Assembly: GCA_027603945.1 (NCBI GenBank)
Contig: JADIIU010000016.1
Span: 108,093 to 172,092, forward strand
Direction of reading: 5' to 3'
DNA length: 64,000 nucleotides
DNA from: Terramyces sp. JEL0728
Taxonomy: Eukaryota; Chytridiomycota; Chytridiomycetes; Rhizophydiales; Terramycetaceae
A program made the translations under genes and the position numbers. The notes under the pieces were generated by a model. The model searched no databases, was not told the DNA's origin, and saw only the letters and a program-made list of their open reading frames with translations. Positions 35,707-46,600 of this stretch are shown here, piece by piece (the first letter of the stretch is position 1; each line of letters begins with the position of its first letter).

Positions 35707-36363
35707 CTACAACAACAATGCAATGACAAACGCCAACCCAAAAGAGGCCGATGCAGCAGCAGAAGTATACGATTTGTATTGCGCAGCACATGTATTTCTA
35801 ATCAGACCAGCAAAAGCACCGTATTCACTCTGAATATCAGTAGGGAACGCAAGAATATCCTTGTCTAAAATCAATAGTTGGTTCATCACGCATTTAGTAC
35901 ATACCAAGTTTTGGTTGGTTAAAAGTGAAGTGCCTGCAGTTCCATTTGCAATGGCACTCGACAGGACATTGACTTGATTAATCAAGCAGTATTGCCCGGC
36001 GTCCTTGTAGCAGCCTATATCCAATAATGCGGAAACAGCAGGCGGTACAAGTGAGTAAGAGTACATTCCATCGATTTTATCATTAGCACATCCTGTTCCT
36101 ATATCACTGGCAGCTGCTTTGATTGAAGCCTCGCAGGCAGAAGTACAAATTCCGTCCAGGTTTTGACTGGTGGTGAGTGCACTTAATGAGTTGGAGTTGA
36201 ATGAAGTAAAGTTTGCTGCAGAAGTCTGTGGAGGCAATGTGCATCCTGCAAGGGAAGCATTTGCATACTTGGCAAGTACTTTTTGGCAGTCGGCAGATAG
36301 AGTCTGGATTGTGCTGTTTAGTGTTTGTCCTAATGATACAGAAATTAAGAGCGACAGCATCAT
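35707..36363 (-). CDS. Secreted 10-cysteine protein with GPI-like tail, paralogue 2
   Basis: 218 residues. The signal peptide is MMLSLLISVSLGQT. The core has the same ten cysteines as its neighbours: DCQKVLAKYANASLAGC, ICTSACEASIKAAASDIGTG, GCY, YCL, CTKC and TCAAQYKSY. It lacks the Pro/Thr spacer of paralogue 1. It ends in ASASFGLAFVIALLL, a GPI-type tail. The stop is TAG with no adjacent AATAAA. Confidence 0.75.
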   Translation of the reverse strand: MMLSLLISVSLGQTLNSTIQTLSADCQKVLAKYANASLAGCTLPPQTSAANFTSFNSNSLSALTTSQNLDGICTSACEASIKAAASDIGTGCANDKIDGMYSYSLVPPAVSALLDIGCYKDAGQYCLINQVNVLSSAIANGTAGTSLLTNQNLVCTKCVMNQLLILDKDILAFPTDIQSEYGAFAGLIRNTCAAQYKSYTSAAASASFGLAFVIALLL

Positions 36364-36432
36364 TTTAGGAAAAAGTCAATCAATTGAGCCGAGGCGGTAA
36401 ATCAATGATATTCAAAAACTAAATCTATTTTA

Positions 36433-37161
36433 TCAGAGTAATAACAGCAGAGCAAATAATCCAAGCCCGAAAGAAACAGGAGCAGATAAAGCATCAGACG
36501 CAAACTTCTGGAACTCTCCCGTACATTCATTTTTAATGATCCCACTAAACTGAGCGTACTCTTGTTGAACTTGCCCAGGGAACGATTTAATATCACCGTC
36601 AAGCGCAGTTAGTTGCTGATAGAAACACTTGGTACACGCAAAGGTAGTGTTAGCAATCAGTGCGTTAGCAGAATTACCTTGCTGTAAAGCTGAGAGCGCA
36701 ACTTGGATTTCTTCAACTACGCAGTACTGCGGTCCGTCCTTGACACATAATAAATCAAAATATGCAGCCATGTACGCACTCAAATATTGGTACGTTGGGT
36801 CGTCATTCTTGCACGCAGTTGAAATTTCAGTTGCCATTTGTTTAACCGATGATTGGCAGCTGGACACACAAATGCCATCCAATGCGGTTGTATTGATTGC
36901 ATCCAATGTTTTCGAGTCCAAGTTAAAGTTTGTTGATTGTTGAGGGATATTGCTGCAGCCCTGCGGTGTTGTTCCGTTGTATTTTCTTACTGCTGCTTGG
37001 CATTGAGGAGATAAATTGTCGAATGCTGTTGTAGGAATTGCGGTTTGAGTGCTGTTGGAATTGGTTGTATTGTTGCCGACGGTAGTGGAGTTGATTGGCG
37101 CAGTAATATTGGCTTTTTGAGCCATAGCCATTGTCAACAATAGAATATTAATGAGCCCCAT
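36433..37161 (-). CDS. Secreted 10-cysteine protein with GPI-like tail, paralogue 3
   Basis: About 242 residues from MGLINILLLTMAMAQ, a signal peptide; the frame is open further upstream, so a longer N-terminus cannot be excluded. An Asn/Thr-rich spacer (N-glycosylation sites NST, NTT, NSTQ) leads to the domain: QCQAAVRKYNGTTPQGC, ICVSSCQSSV, LCVKDGPQYC, ACTKC and ECTGEF. The tail SAPVSFGLGLFALLLLL suggests a GPI anchor. The stop is TGATAAAA. Confidence 0.73.
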   Translation of the reverse strand: MGLINILLLTMAMAQKANITAPINSTTVGNNTTNSNSTQTAIPTTAFDNLSPQCQAAVRKYNGTTPQGCSNIPQQSTNFNLDSKTLDAINTTALDGICVSSCQSSVKQMATEISTACKNDDPTYQYLSAYMAAYFDLLCVKDGPQYCVVEEIQVALSALQQGNSANALIANTTFACTKCFYQQLTALDGDIKSFPGQVQQEYAQFSGIIKNECTGEFQKFASDALSAPVSFGLGLFALLLLL

Positions 37162-37312
37162 TGATATATTTTTGAAGGCAAAACTATTTGCAAATCGGCC
37201 ACAAATGGTGATTGACCACATGTCAAAAAATTGATTCAATGGAGACACTTGAATGGGAGTGATTCAGCACAATATGGCATTGAATTCCTGCTACATTACA
37301 AAACGAATTTAT

Positions 37313-38080
37313 TTAGAAAAATGCAATAAATACTACTGACAATGCACTGAGAATACCAGCAGCTTGAGCAACAGCACCAGATGAAGTGTAAGATTTGTAC
37401 TGGCTAGTACATTGATTCTTGATGCTTGATGAAAAAGCATTGTATTCTGCTTGGAAATTTTGTGGGAAGGAAGTAACATCCTTGTCCAATACAGTAATCT
37501 GTGAATAAACACACTTGGAGCAAATAAAAGTCGTGTTGGACGCCAATGCAGATGCTTGAGATGGGTTAACCAAGATTGGTGAAATATCTTGAAGTTCTTT
37601 GATTAAACAATAGTCGTTTCCGTCCTTTACACACGCAACATCAAAGAATGCGGTCAATAGCTGTGGATAGTATTGCATGTATGGGCTATCGTCCTTGCAG
37701 GCATTCGCGATGTCAGTAACAATAGGTTTGATCGAGGCTTGACAGGTTGATGAACAAATAGCGTCGAATACTTGTGGGTTCAAGCTTGACAATACACTGG
37801 TGTAATTTCCAGCAGTTACATTTGTAACACTGACTGATTGTGGGAGGTTGCATCCTTGTGGGTTAGCGTTTTCGTATTTTTGAATTGTAGATTGACAAGC
37901 TGGAGACAGAGTTTCAGGGATTCCAGTTGGCAAAGAAATATTAGTAGTTCCTGATGGCGAACCTGTGGTAGTCGCAGTTGCATTTCCTGCAGGGACAGCA
38001 GAGGTTGCCGAAACAGCAGAAGTAACAGTAACACTTTGCGCCAATGCAGCGGAAGCCAAAAGAGTAAAGATTGCAGACAT
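37313..38080 (-). CDS. Secreted 10-cysteine protein with GPI-like tail, paralogue 4
   Basis: 255 residues. The signal peptide is MSAIFTLLASAALAQS. A Ser/Thr/Ala spacer precedes the ten-cysteine domain: ACQSTIQKYENANPQGC, ICSSTCQASIKPI, ACVKDGNDYC, CSKC and QCTSQYKSY. The tail is AAGILSALSVVFIAFF. A clear TATAAAAG lies about 32 nt before the ATG, so the mRNA leader should be very short. It is the promoter-distal member of the four-gene array. Confidence 0.77.
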   Translation of the reverse strand: MSAIFTLLASAALAQSVTVTSAVSATSAVPAGNATATTTGSPSGTTNISLPTGIPETLSPACQSTIQKYENANPQGCNLPQSVSVTNVTAGNYTSVLSSLNPQVFDAICSSTCQASIKPIVTDIANACKDDSPYMQYYPQLLTAFFDVACVKDGNDYCLIKELQDISPILVNPSQASALASNTTFICSKCVYSQITVLDKDVTSFPQNFQAEYNAFSSSIKNQCTSQYKSYTSSGAVAQAAGILSALSVVFIAFF

Positions 38081-38104
38081 CTTGGGTTTCTAAAAATCTG
38101 GCTC

Positions 38105-38112
38105 CTTTTATA
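38105..38112 (-). promoter_or_regulatory. TATA box of secreted paralogue 4
   Basis: TATAAAAG on the minus strand, about 32 nt before the start codon. Confidence 0.6.
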
Positions 38113-38657
38113 CACTCGGCAGCCACGCCTTTATTTGGTTGTCAAAGGCGTAGTTCTTTGAGGCAATCAAAAAGCCTTTCATTTCTATGGTCCACAAGGC
38201 GCCGAGCGATTTGGGAGGATAGAGAGTAGCTAAGCATAGAGAAACTTGGTCATCGATGCCAATGGCTGATTTGCTGAATTATTAGAGAGAGTACCATCCC
38301 AACCGCACAGTTTTTGAAATCTCTTAATTGCACATGCGCCACAAAAACCGTAGCCGAGAATAAGGCTGTTTAATCTTCAATAAAACAAATAAGAATTCGG
38401 AATTTAATTTATCACACCACGAGGCTTTGTAGTTTCAGTTTCGATTGGGGAATTAACAGTGCGGCTGCCGACTAACCATTGCTGATTGATACGCCAGTCA
38501 ATCGTAAGATGGATCTCCCAAGAGTTTCTCCTTGATGCACCTTAAGAATAATTTCACTATTTGGGGAAGTTAGCAATGCGCAGTCAATTAAATGTAACGG
38601 CAGATTCGTACACCAATCAAACCATTGTTGAACTGAAAATTGTTTTTCGCTTTAAAA
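38113..38657. other. Intergenic region of about 545 bp, no gene recognised
   Basis: It lies between divergent genes (secreted paralogue 4 and EMC6). I found no ORF with family resemblance and no tRNA-like fold. Just before EMC6, TTTTTCGCTTTAAAA resembles the T-rich motif before other housekeeping starts. Confidence 0.4.
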
Positions 38658-38984
38658 ATGCAATCTCCAATGGAAAACACAGTGACTTCACCAGACGCAA
38701 TAAGATACAACCTGAAAACCATTTCTAAAATCAGAGCGTCTACAGCCCTAGTATCTGGACTGGCAGCAGGAATTCTGGGATTAGAAAACCTATCTGGATT
38801 CTTGTTCTACTTGATTACATCGATTATCCTTTCTGTATTTCTACTTGTATTCAAGCTTGGATTCCAGCCAACTAAATTCTTGCCTGCCTTTGAAACAGTG
38901 TTTACGTTTGATGTGTCTGGCAATTTAAGTAGTTTTGTCTTGTTTTGGGTGTTGGCAACTGGAGTTTGTCATATTTATGAATAG
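38658..38984 (+). CDS. EMC6: EMC6, ER membrane protein complex subunit 6
   Basis: A 108-residue single-exon gene. The EMC inserts weakly hydrophobic and tail-anchored membrane proteins into the ER. The family pattern is RYNLKTISKIRASTALVSGL, AAGILGLENLSGFLFYLI, two tight membrane helices, and a third near the C-terminus (FVLFWVLATGVCHIYE). The ATG before QSPMENTV gives a normal length; the TTG farther upstream is not needed. Confidence 0.88.
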   Translation: MQSPMENTVTSPDAIRYNLKTISKIRASTALVSGLAAGILGLENLSGFLFYLITSIILSVFLLVFKLGFQPTKFLPAFETVFTFDVSGNLSSFVLFWVLATGVCHIYE

Positions 38985-39031
38985 ATTTAATATTTTACTT
39001 TGGGATTACAAGTGTTGAAATTATTCGATAG

Positions 39032-39157
39032 ATGCAAAAGTTTCTTTCTCGACCAAATGAGGTTGACTATTCAGCAAGTCTGCAATACTTGTTGGCTCAG
39101 CAGAATTCTACTGTGGAAATACCTGGCATCACGACTGTATTTCTAGATTCCGTGTAA
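39032..39157 (+). CDS. 41-residue small protein (candidate)
   Basis: An ATG-started ORF, MQKFLSRPNEVDYSASLQYL and on, ending TTVFLDSV. It has reasonable codon content and no similarity I can name. It sits alone between EMC6 and eIF2-beta on the same strand. It may be a real microprotein, an exon of something larger or chance. Confidence 0.3.
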   Translation: MQKFLSRPNEVDYSASLQYLLAQQNSTVEIPGITTVFLDSV

Positions 39158-39310
39158 TGCTGCAATGACACGTCAAAATTGAAGCGCAGTGCTCTTAGAT
39201 AAGAACTTGCGACTGTAGACAATAGCCGCCCTTTGAGTGTATTACCAGTAATTGCAAGACAATGACTCTTCAAGCCACGACTGAATTTCAATTTTTTTTC
39301 AAAATCAATA

Positions 39311-40230
39311 ATGGCAGTAGCTATACCAGAAGATGTATTGGCGGCATTCGCCAATTTAAAGAAAAAGAAAAAGACTGTACACCAAGAAGCAGAGGAAATA
39401 CAGGAAGATGAAGGAAATTCAATGTTTGCTGGAATGAAGAAAAAGAAATCAAAGAAACCAGTGGAAGATTTACAAGTTACCAATATTGAAGATGAACCTG
39501 AAAGTGCACCAATAGAAGATAGTCAAGTACGTATTGTATAATTCAGGCCGATGATTTGACTGCAATGTTTGGGAAAAAGAAAAAGAAGAAGAATGCTGCG
39601 GAAATGGAAGCACAGTCCAGGGATGATGACGATCAAGAGCCTTTTGGAGAGGAAGCAGTGGAAGAATCAAAAGAGGAAGAATGGGCAAGTTCTACGAGAG
39701 ATTACAACTACCAAGAAGTAATTTTATTTTTATTCTAGTTGCTTGAAAGAGTGTTTAAAACCTTGCGTCAAAATAATTTGGATGTTACTGGTGATAAGAA
39801 AAAGTATACTATTGTACCGCCTCAGGTATTGAGAGAAGGAACCAAAAAGACTGCGTTTGTTAATATTATTGACATTGCAAAAAGGTAGTTATCTCTAATG
39901 TAGAATGCGAAGACAGCCTGACCATGTCATTCAATTCTTGTTTGCTGAATTGGGTACTTCTGGCTCAATTGATGGAAACCAGCGTTTAATTATCAAGGGT
40001 AGATTCCAACAAAAACAAATCGAAACCGTTCTACGCCGATATATTGGTAAATCCAGCTAATCCTAGCCGAATATATCTCTTGCAAAACTTGTAAATCTGC
40101 TGAAACTGTTTTGACAAAGGAAAACAGATTGTTCTTTATGCAATGTGAATCCTGCGGTTCATCTAGATCTGTTTCAGCAATTAAAACTGGGTTTGTTGCT
40201 ACTACGAAAAGACCAAAAAATCAGTCATAA
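39311..40230 (+). CDS. SUI3: Translation initiation factor eIF2 subunit beta
   Basis: The beta subunit of eIF2, which delivers initiator tRNA; 279 residues. Introns are 39527-39546 (20), 39718-39738 (21), 39885-39903 (19) and 40047-40066 (20). The N-terminus has three lysine blocks ([21 protein letters not shown]) that bind eIF5 and eIF2B. The core reads [40 protein letters not shown], then the zinc ribbon CKTCKS...CESCGS. The stop is TAATAAAA, 18 nt from the convergent membrane-protein gene. Confidence 0.96.
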
Positions 40231-40248
40231 TAAAATGTTGAAAATAAT

Positions 40249-43128
40249 TTATTCTCCTTTTTGATTAATTGGATTATCTGATTCTTGAGAAGGAGGATAT
40301 TCGTTAATGGTAGGGACAGTTATTTCATCTGCTGATGGAATTGTTGATGGTACAGAAGACTGAAAGCTAGAAGACTGAAAACTAAAAGACGGTGGGATAT
40401 TAAGCTGATCTTCCCCTTCAACTCGTATCCTTGGAACGAGCGATATCTCGGTTTGGTTCTCTGTATCTGTGTTTGGAATTCTAGAAGACTGCAAACCTTG
40501 CTCGCGGTCTGCCATTACAGGTGAATCAGGGCATCTAGTCGAATCAGTTTTTGTTGCATTTGAGTTAAAGCTGGCTTTCTTTTCGCTGCCAGCGCTGGAC
40601 CCTGGGATTACCTCGTCCTTATTGATCGATAGCTCACTGAGGTATATAGCGTTTCCTCCAAGGAGAGGTTTAGAAGGTTGGTTTCCATCAGGTGGCAGTG
40701 TTTTCACTTCTTGCCGTAGTGATGAAGTCTGTCTCTTGTAATCAGATCCGGTTTTCAAAAGCTCGGCTGATTTCAACTCCATTTTTCTTCTGCGTCCAGG
40801 AGATGACATTGTTGGAGATTCTGCTTTGATTTCGTTATTTGATTTCGATGGTGAATTCGAGGTTGGTGGCGATTCTAGAGCATCTTTTGGAGTTTGGGGC
40901 GAACCTGAATAGTTGCCAGATACATCTTGTGGCTTTCTTCTTGCTGAAGAATTAAGTGCAGATAGTTTATCCTCATTTCTCTCCATTTTAGACAGCTGCT
41001 CATCAATTTTCCTTCCTATACCACTCGGAATTTCAAAACTTGGAATTTCTTGATGAGACCTTCTTCGACTTGGAGACACTAGAACATCTAGACCATCATG
41101 ATTTTTCGTTAAAACTTGGTTAGGGTTATCGCCAGCCATAAGTGTGAACCCCCTTCTTCTAGTGCCAGCAGGTGAAATCAATAAACTCTTATGTGACTGA
41201 CCTCCGGCTTTTGGTGGCTCTCTTGAAGCAAGTGAATCTATATTTGGGGTTTTGCCAGTCGGAGAAGCCACCATACTTGGAGTTCTGATGCTATTGTTCC
41301 TGGTAACAATTTTGAGACCTTCGGCATTGGCTATACTTTTCCTCTGTTTCTTTGCTGTTCCAGATATTGGAACGCTGCCATTGTCCGAGGTAGATGACGA
41401 GGTAGAATCTCTATGCAGCGACGCAGTACTTTGCACTGATTTGGTCTCTTTACCATCTTTGGATTTCTTGCCCTCGGAATCTTCATTTTTCTGGATCTGG
41501 TTGGCAACTGATATTCGCGCTATTGCAAAATCAGGTCGACTGGACATACTTTTGCGACTGGAATTAAGATCATCTTTTTTCACACCTTTCTTCTTTCGCA
41601 ATTTGATTTTCAGTACAGCCAATGCTTCAATATTTTCAATTGTAATTGTATATTGCAGAATATAAAAGAAGAGGTTTACGCCAAAGGATGCCATTGCTGC
41701 TTTATCGTTTCCTAGCGCTGGTGTTCCCAAAAACACAATTTGAACAATAGAATATGTCGCAAATACCACTAAATCCGCGTAGGCAAATGAAATCAAGTTT
41801 TCGCTAGATTTTCTAATAGAATGGAGCCGGTCCGTTAACGTCATTGTTTTGATTGGCGCTACAAAGTTTAGTGCAACCCATCCTGGAATAATAGTGTTTA
41901 CAGCAAAGAATGTAATTGGCCAAACTTGATAAGCCTTTGACCAGCGTGTGAGGGCATCAAGGTTGTCGACGGGTCTTGGCTTTAGCAAAATATAATAACT
42001 TCCTCCAAATACAATATTCGACGCTATTATCAGCGCTATCACCAGATATTGTACAGACTTTGTTGTGGTTTCGTATTTTCCCAATAGAAAAACTGGTTCA
42101 ATGGTGGATAATAGTAGTGCAATATTCAAGAAGATTCTCTTTGCCAACTGTAAAAACTGGGTGGAACCTATGAACTGGTTTTGTCCAAATACAAATATAC
42201 TTTCCAAAGTCGTATACGCAATCCAACAGAGCACTGTATATAACCTGAGCGACAAGAATACTTGTGTGATATTGTCATTTTCTTTGGATACCTTTTTCTT
42301 TTCTCCTTCCTTTATCTCTTCTTTTATTTCCTTCTCTCCAATTTTTGAGTCCTTTTTTTGGTTGCTCCTTGGATCTTTGGGTTTACTTTTCGGAATAATG
42401 TTATTAGTGCAAATGTATGTGATAATTAGAATCGATAAAGCATAGAATCCGACTCCTGTGATTTCGGTTGGATCAGAAAAAGATCCAAGTACTAAACTAT
42501 TGGATGGTGTGTACGCAATCCATCCAACTTGTTCGCTTGCCAATATTGACGTGTACATTATTGCGCTGACATTTCCATAATGCCTCATGTTTATAACTTG
42601 CGGATCATCATCTATCGCGTAGATCGCTGGGATTCCTTGACACTGGGTTCCAGTGCCATACACATATAAGGATCCATCTTGGTCACAAATAATATTGGAA
42701 TTTATACACTGTCCTGTCGCAGCGATATATATTTTTTGGTATCCCAAGAGTGTGCCAGGTCCAGTGGATGAAAACGAGCAGTAAAGTGTATTAACTGATT
42801 GACTGGGCATTGATGCAAGCAATGAGTCAGCAGATGTTATATGAGGAATTCCACTTGCGAATCCACCAGACATTGCAGTATTAGTAGATTGATAACAGCA
42901 ATTTGTTGAAATTATAACCGGACTATTTCCACAACTCCCAATCAAATATTCACCCACTGTAAAATTGTACATTACTGCCCACGATTCACTTGTTGGCTGA
43001 CTTTGGAGTGAGATGTCCGATACATTGAAAACAGCCATCATATCGGGAGCACCAGAGCAGCCATTCTGATAATACTGGCTTTCTAATACCAATGTGCTTT
43101 GAATTCCTGTGAGCAGCAAATACAGCAT
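40249..43128 (-). CDS. Putative 7-transmembrane receptor-like protein with long disordered tail
   Basis: About 959 residues from MLYLLLTGIQSTLVL, a signal peptide; an ATG 42 nt upstream is also in frame. A Cys-rich ectodomain (about residues 18-225) precedes seven membrane helices (FYALSILIITYIC, LCWIAYTTLESIFVF, IFLNIALLLSTIEPVFLL, YLVIALIIASNIVFGG, WPITFFAVNTIIPGWVAL, LVVFATYSIVQIVFLG, VNLFFYILQYTI). A lysine/glutamate insert lies between helices 1 and 2. The cytosolic tail of about 420 residues is Ser/Pro-rich with SPGRRR-type sites. The layout resembles a GPCR, but I cannot assign a class. Single exon; the stop is in GAATAAA. Confidence 0.7.
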   Translation of the reverse strand: MLYLLLTGIQSTLVLESQYYQNGCSGAPDMMAVFNVSDISLQSQPTSESWAVMYNFTVGEYLIGSCGNSPVIISTNCCYQSTNTAMSGGFASGIPHITSADSLLASMPSQSVNTLYCSFSSTGPGTLLGYQKIYIAATGQCINSNIICDQDGSLYVYGTGTQCQGIPAIYAIDDDPQVINMRHYGNVSAIMYTSILASEQVGWIAYTPSNSLVLGSFSDPTEITGVGFYALSILIITYICTNNIIPKSKPKDPRSNQKKDSKIGEKEIKEEIKEGEKKKVSKENDNITQVFLSLRLYTVLCWIAYTTLESIFVFGQNQFIGSTQFLQLAKRIFLNIALLLSTIEPVFLLGKYETTTKSVQYLVIALIIASNIVFGGSYYILLKPRPVDNLDALTRWSKAYQVWPITFFAVNTIIPGWVALNFVAPIKTMTLTDRLHSIRKSSENLISFAYADLVVFATYSIVQIVFLGTPALGNDKAAMASFGVNLFFYILQYTITIENIEALAVLKIKLRKKKGVKKDDLNSSRKSMSSRPDFAIARISVANQIQKNEDSEGKKSKDGKETKSVQSTASLHRDSTSSSTSDNGSVPISGTAKKQRKSIANAEGLKIVTRNNSIRTPSMVASPTGKTPNIDSLASREPPKAGGQSHKSLLISPAGTRRRGFTLMAGDNPNQVLTKNHDGLDVLVSPSRRRSHQEIPSFEIPSGIGRKIDEQLSKMERNEDKLSALNSSARRKPQDVSGNYSGSPQTPKDALESPPTSNSPSKSNNEIKAESPTMSSPGRRRKMELKSAELLKTGSDYKRQTSSLRQEVKTLPPDGNQPSKPLLGGNAIYLSELSINKDEVIPGSSAGSEKKASFNSNATKTDSTRCPDSPVMADREQGLQSSRIPNTDTENQTEISLVPRIRVEGEDQLNIPPSFSFQSSSFQSSVPSTIPSADEITVPTINEYPPSQESDNPINQKGE

Positions 43129-43268
43129 GGTTTTATGTAAAGTAGAAATGACATAACAGATTAACGTCATCAGTAATATCGCTCCAATATGGTGGCATAT
43201 AAATCCCTGGACAATGTGTAAGAGCGGAATATGGATCGGATAGGTTAAATAAATTGGTAATTTTATTC

Positions 43269-43636
43269 ATGTCTGCAATCTTGAATGCAATTCAGGATCT
43301 GAAAGATTCTCTGGAGGAAACGCAATATGAACTGGATGGAATACTAGAAAGTTACAAAGAGTCGTTTAGCAGCGACTACCCACCTGGAATCAATCCTATA
43401 GAGTTATTAGCTCGGTTTAAGCTGTAATGCAATTTTAAAGTAGTAACCGAGAAAAGCAAAGTAACCTGCAAGAGTCGCAAGGATTATTAAATGTAAAAAA
43501 GAAGAAAGTCGCAGAAAAGATTAACGAACGATTGCAGGAGAATAAACAGCTGATGAATAAGCTGCTTTCGTTAACCGAATACTCTGGCGATTATGAAGCT
43601 GTCGATGAATTTCAAAAACTATTGTTGGGATCGTGA
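43269..43636 (+). CDS. Small coiled-coil protein, SKA2-like
   Basis: 115 residues with one 20-nt intron (43424-43443). The N-terminal helix (AIQDLKDSLEETQYELDGIL) leads to DYPPGINPIELLARFKLNRE and a second coiled coil ending LSLTEYSGDYEAVDEFQKLL. Length, two helices and the NPxxLL element match SKA2, part of the Ska kinetochore complex that tracks depolymerising microtubules. The match is by pattern, not by close identity. The stop is TGAATAAA. Confidence 0.5.
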
Positions 43637-43650
43637 ATAAATATTAATTA

Positions 43651-46600
43651 TCAAGCTAACCGACCTTTATTTAGCCTATCCCCTGGAGCTATACCGATAG
43701 ATTGGATCTGCGGATTAACTTTCACGGTGTATACTTTGTGAGTTTGACCATAATACTTTGGATTTCCCCCTTCTTGTGTTTCTTCCGCTGATATCTAGAG
43801 GTTCTGATATTAACTTGCAATTACCGGCCGGTTTGCTTGATTCTTGTCGTTCACGTTCTTCATAATTCAACACAAGTTGCTTTAGTCTTACGCGCTCCTC
43901 TTGTTCAGCTTGTTGTTTGGATAATGTTCTGATTGCAAATGAAGAATCTGCCGGAAGGGCCATTTGTTTAACCTAAAATCAACCAGGGACTACCTGTTGC
44001 TTGTTTCCTTTCTTTGTCAGCAATGAGAATGACACTTGATTGTTTCCTGAAGGCTCCTCTTCTTCAGCATTATTTCTGCGAGTTGGAATTGGAGCATCAA
44101 AAACAGCAGTTTTTCTATCAGTTCGTCGAGAATCACTGTATTCTTGCATAAGTCTGTTATATTCTCTTTCAAAGTTCTGATCTTCTTCCTCTTCGTCTTG
44201 ATGTTGAGCCATATGTACAACAACTTGGTCATCTTCATTCAACGCTTCCTGTTCGATTTCTTCAACAACTTCTTGTTTTTCTTCTGTATTGTCAATTTCC
44301 TCGTCGTCGCTACCGCTGTCTTGATCCTGCAGTTGGGATTTGGCGATTGCGTTCACTTGATTGGCACATTCTTCCAAGGTTGGAATAAACTGTAAATTTG
44401 GTCGGAGCAAGTCTTTAGTTTCCATGAAAAAGAATTCCGCATCCATAGGCATCTTTTCCTTTGAAAACAGATAGAGCTGCAAAAAAATGAAATAATCATC
44501 CAATTTCCTTCCCAAGTGTCCTTTTTTGAAGCAATGGCCACAAGCATCCAGCAAAGTACAAACTAATCGGAGGCGGAAAAAGTCGTTTGGAGCATCGATT
44601 GGGCAGATATTGTTTCGCATTGGAATTCCATTCTCGTGTCCAAATCGCAATAGTAAATACAAGGTATCAAAAATAACTACAGAATGAACCATGCGATAAT
44701 TATACAACTCTCCCAAGAATTTGATGCACGCAAGCCGTCTTTGATTGTGCTTGAATAGGTTTTGCTCCAGCCCAGTTCTAATTTGCTCCAAACAGTTGTC
44801 AACCACAGAAACTCCAAACAAAGGATAGAACCTTGATAGTTCAGCAATCAAGAATGCCATCAGGTTCAAATTTGAGTATTTGACTTTCCAAATCTTGAAA
44901 AATATCTTTTGAAGAGTTTTCTTTACCAATTCATCTTCCCAATCGACCTTTCGAAGCAACTTTAGTGTTGCTGGTGCATTAGGTCTTGCCAAATCTTTGT
45001 AAATCAACTTGCGCAAAAATAGTTCAATTGGTTCCCGTACTTTCTTTGGCGCAGCTTGAATATCTGGTGGGTTGCATACATAAATTGCATTTTCAATCAT
45101 AAAAGAGTATTTTGTATCCATATTCAACGCGGATTTTTTTCTTAGTATAATTTCCAACTAGCATTAATTGGATTTACAAAATTCGCAGTTCGAACTGATG
45201 TTTCTGGATTACAAAACAAAAATCTACCGCACGATTCTAACAACGAGCAAGCAAGTTCGATATTATGGAAATGAAAATCATCGAGTAGAACTTTGAGACA
45301 GTGAAATACGACATGATTTGGTGTAATTCTGAACTTTGTCAACTCTCCAATAAATCTGATATTCTGATTTAGCAATAAAAGTACCTTCATTTTCTCTTCT
45401 ATGAAAAGTTGATTCTTTTTCCTCTGATGGTAATGGAACGATGACTCTAACTATGTTAATAATATTTACTTCTTCGACAACCATCGTTCCAATGTCTGGC
45501 ATATATGGATTCAATGTCGCAATCAGTCGAGAATAGTATGGCAAAAGGTCAAGCCTTTGACGGGAAACACCGAGTAATGTTTGAGCTAGCTGTTTTCTCG
45601 TACCTTTGTTGTTGATGAATGCAAATTCAACAGCGATTTGATCAATAACATCCTTGTTTAATGCACTTGCTAAACGACTAGCCAATGATAAAAACACAGA
45701 CTGATTAGATCCAAGCTTTTCCAAATTATCTTCTGCTGCCTTTTCAGGCTCATTCTCTTTATCCTCTTCTTCCTCTTGCTTTCCCGGCTCTTGAACCTCT
45801 TTATCTGTTTTTTCATTTTCGAGGTCAGCAACCATCATCTTCTCATCCTCAGGAACGACTGATTCGCTAGATTCTCGATTAACCTGTTTCTGTCCCAGCA
45901 AGATACTTGGCACTTGATTCGCCAAGTCAATAATTCCTTCATAGAATAATTTTGTTTCTTCATCTTCCCAAATACCGATATTTACCGCCTAAATTAGATT
46001 AATATTACAGTGTCATCTTTGACAGCCCGCCCGTCCGAGATAGTAATTCCCATTCTAGTTACCTCCTCCTCCTTTGGTAACTCTGGCATTTCCAAAGCCA
46101 AGTAGGTGGACAGAGTCTGGGCAGATGTCCTCAATTTTTCATATGACTTGAATCGCTTTTCATAAGCCTCTTGGCGGTCTTCTGAAATCTCTCCCCTTGC
46201 AATAAACGAATCTTGATTTGCGCGATCTATTTTTTGAATTTTCTTGTGTTCCTTCAATAATTCAGTTTTGACTATATCAAAGTAATTCGACAAAATTTTG
46301 TATGAATCGTCTTGGATATTACTAGGTACTAGCTGATTTCTCAATTCCACAATTGACTGATCGTTTATATTCTGGGACAATACTTTTGTCGGCAAGAAGT
46401 ATACCGAATAGAATTTTACAAATGTAACTGCAAGATTGAGATTCAATAGTGACTTGTCTTTGGCTAACTATGATTAGTCCCTCTTAACTAATTGAAATAA
46501 AATAGCTGGAACAAACTCATCCCTTGCTTTTACTCCATCTTCAGCGATTCCTACAAGATAAAGTTCCGTCAGGAACCGCAAAGTGCTCCGCAATTTCGAT

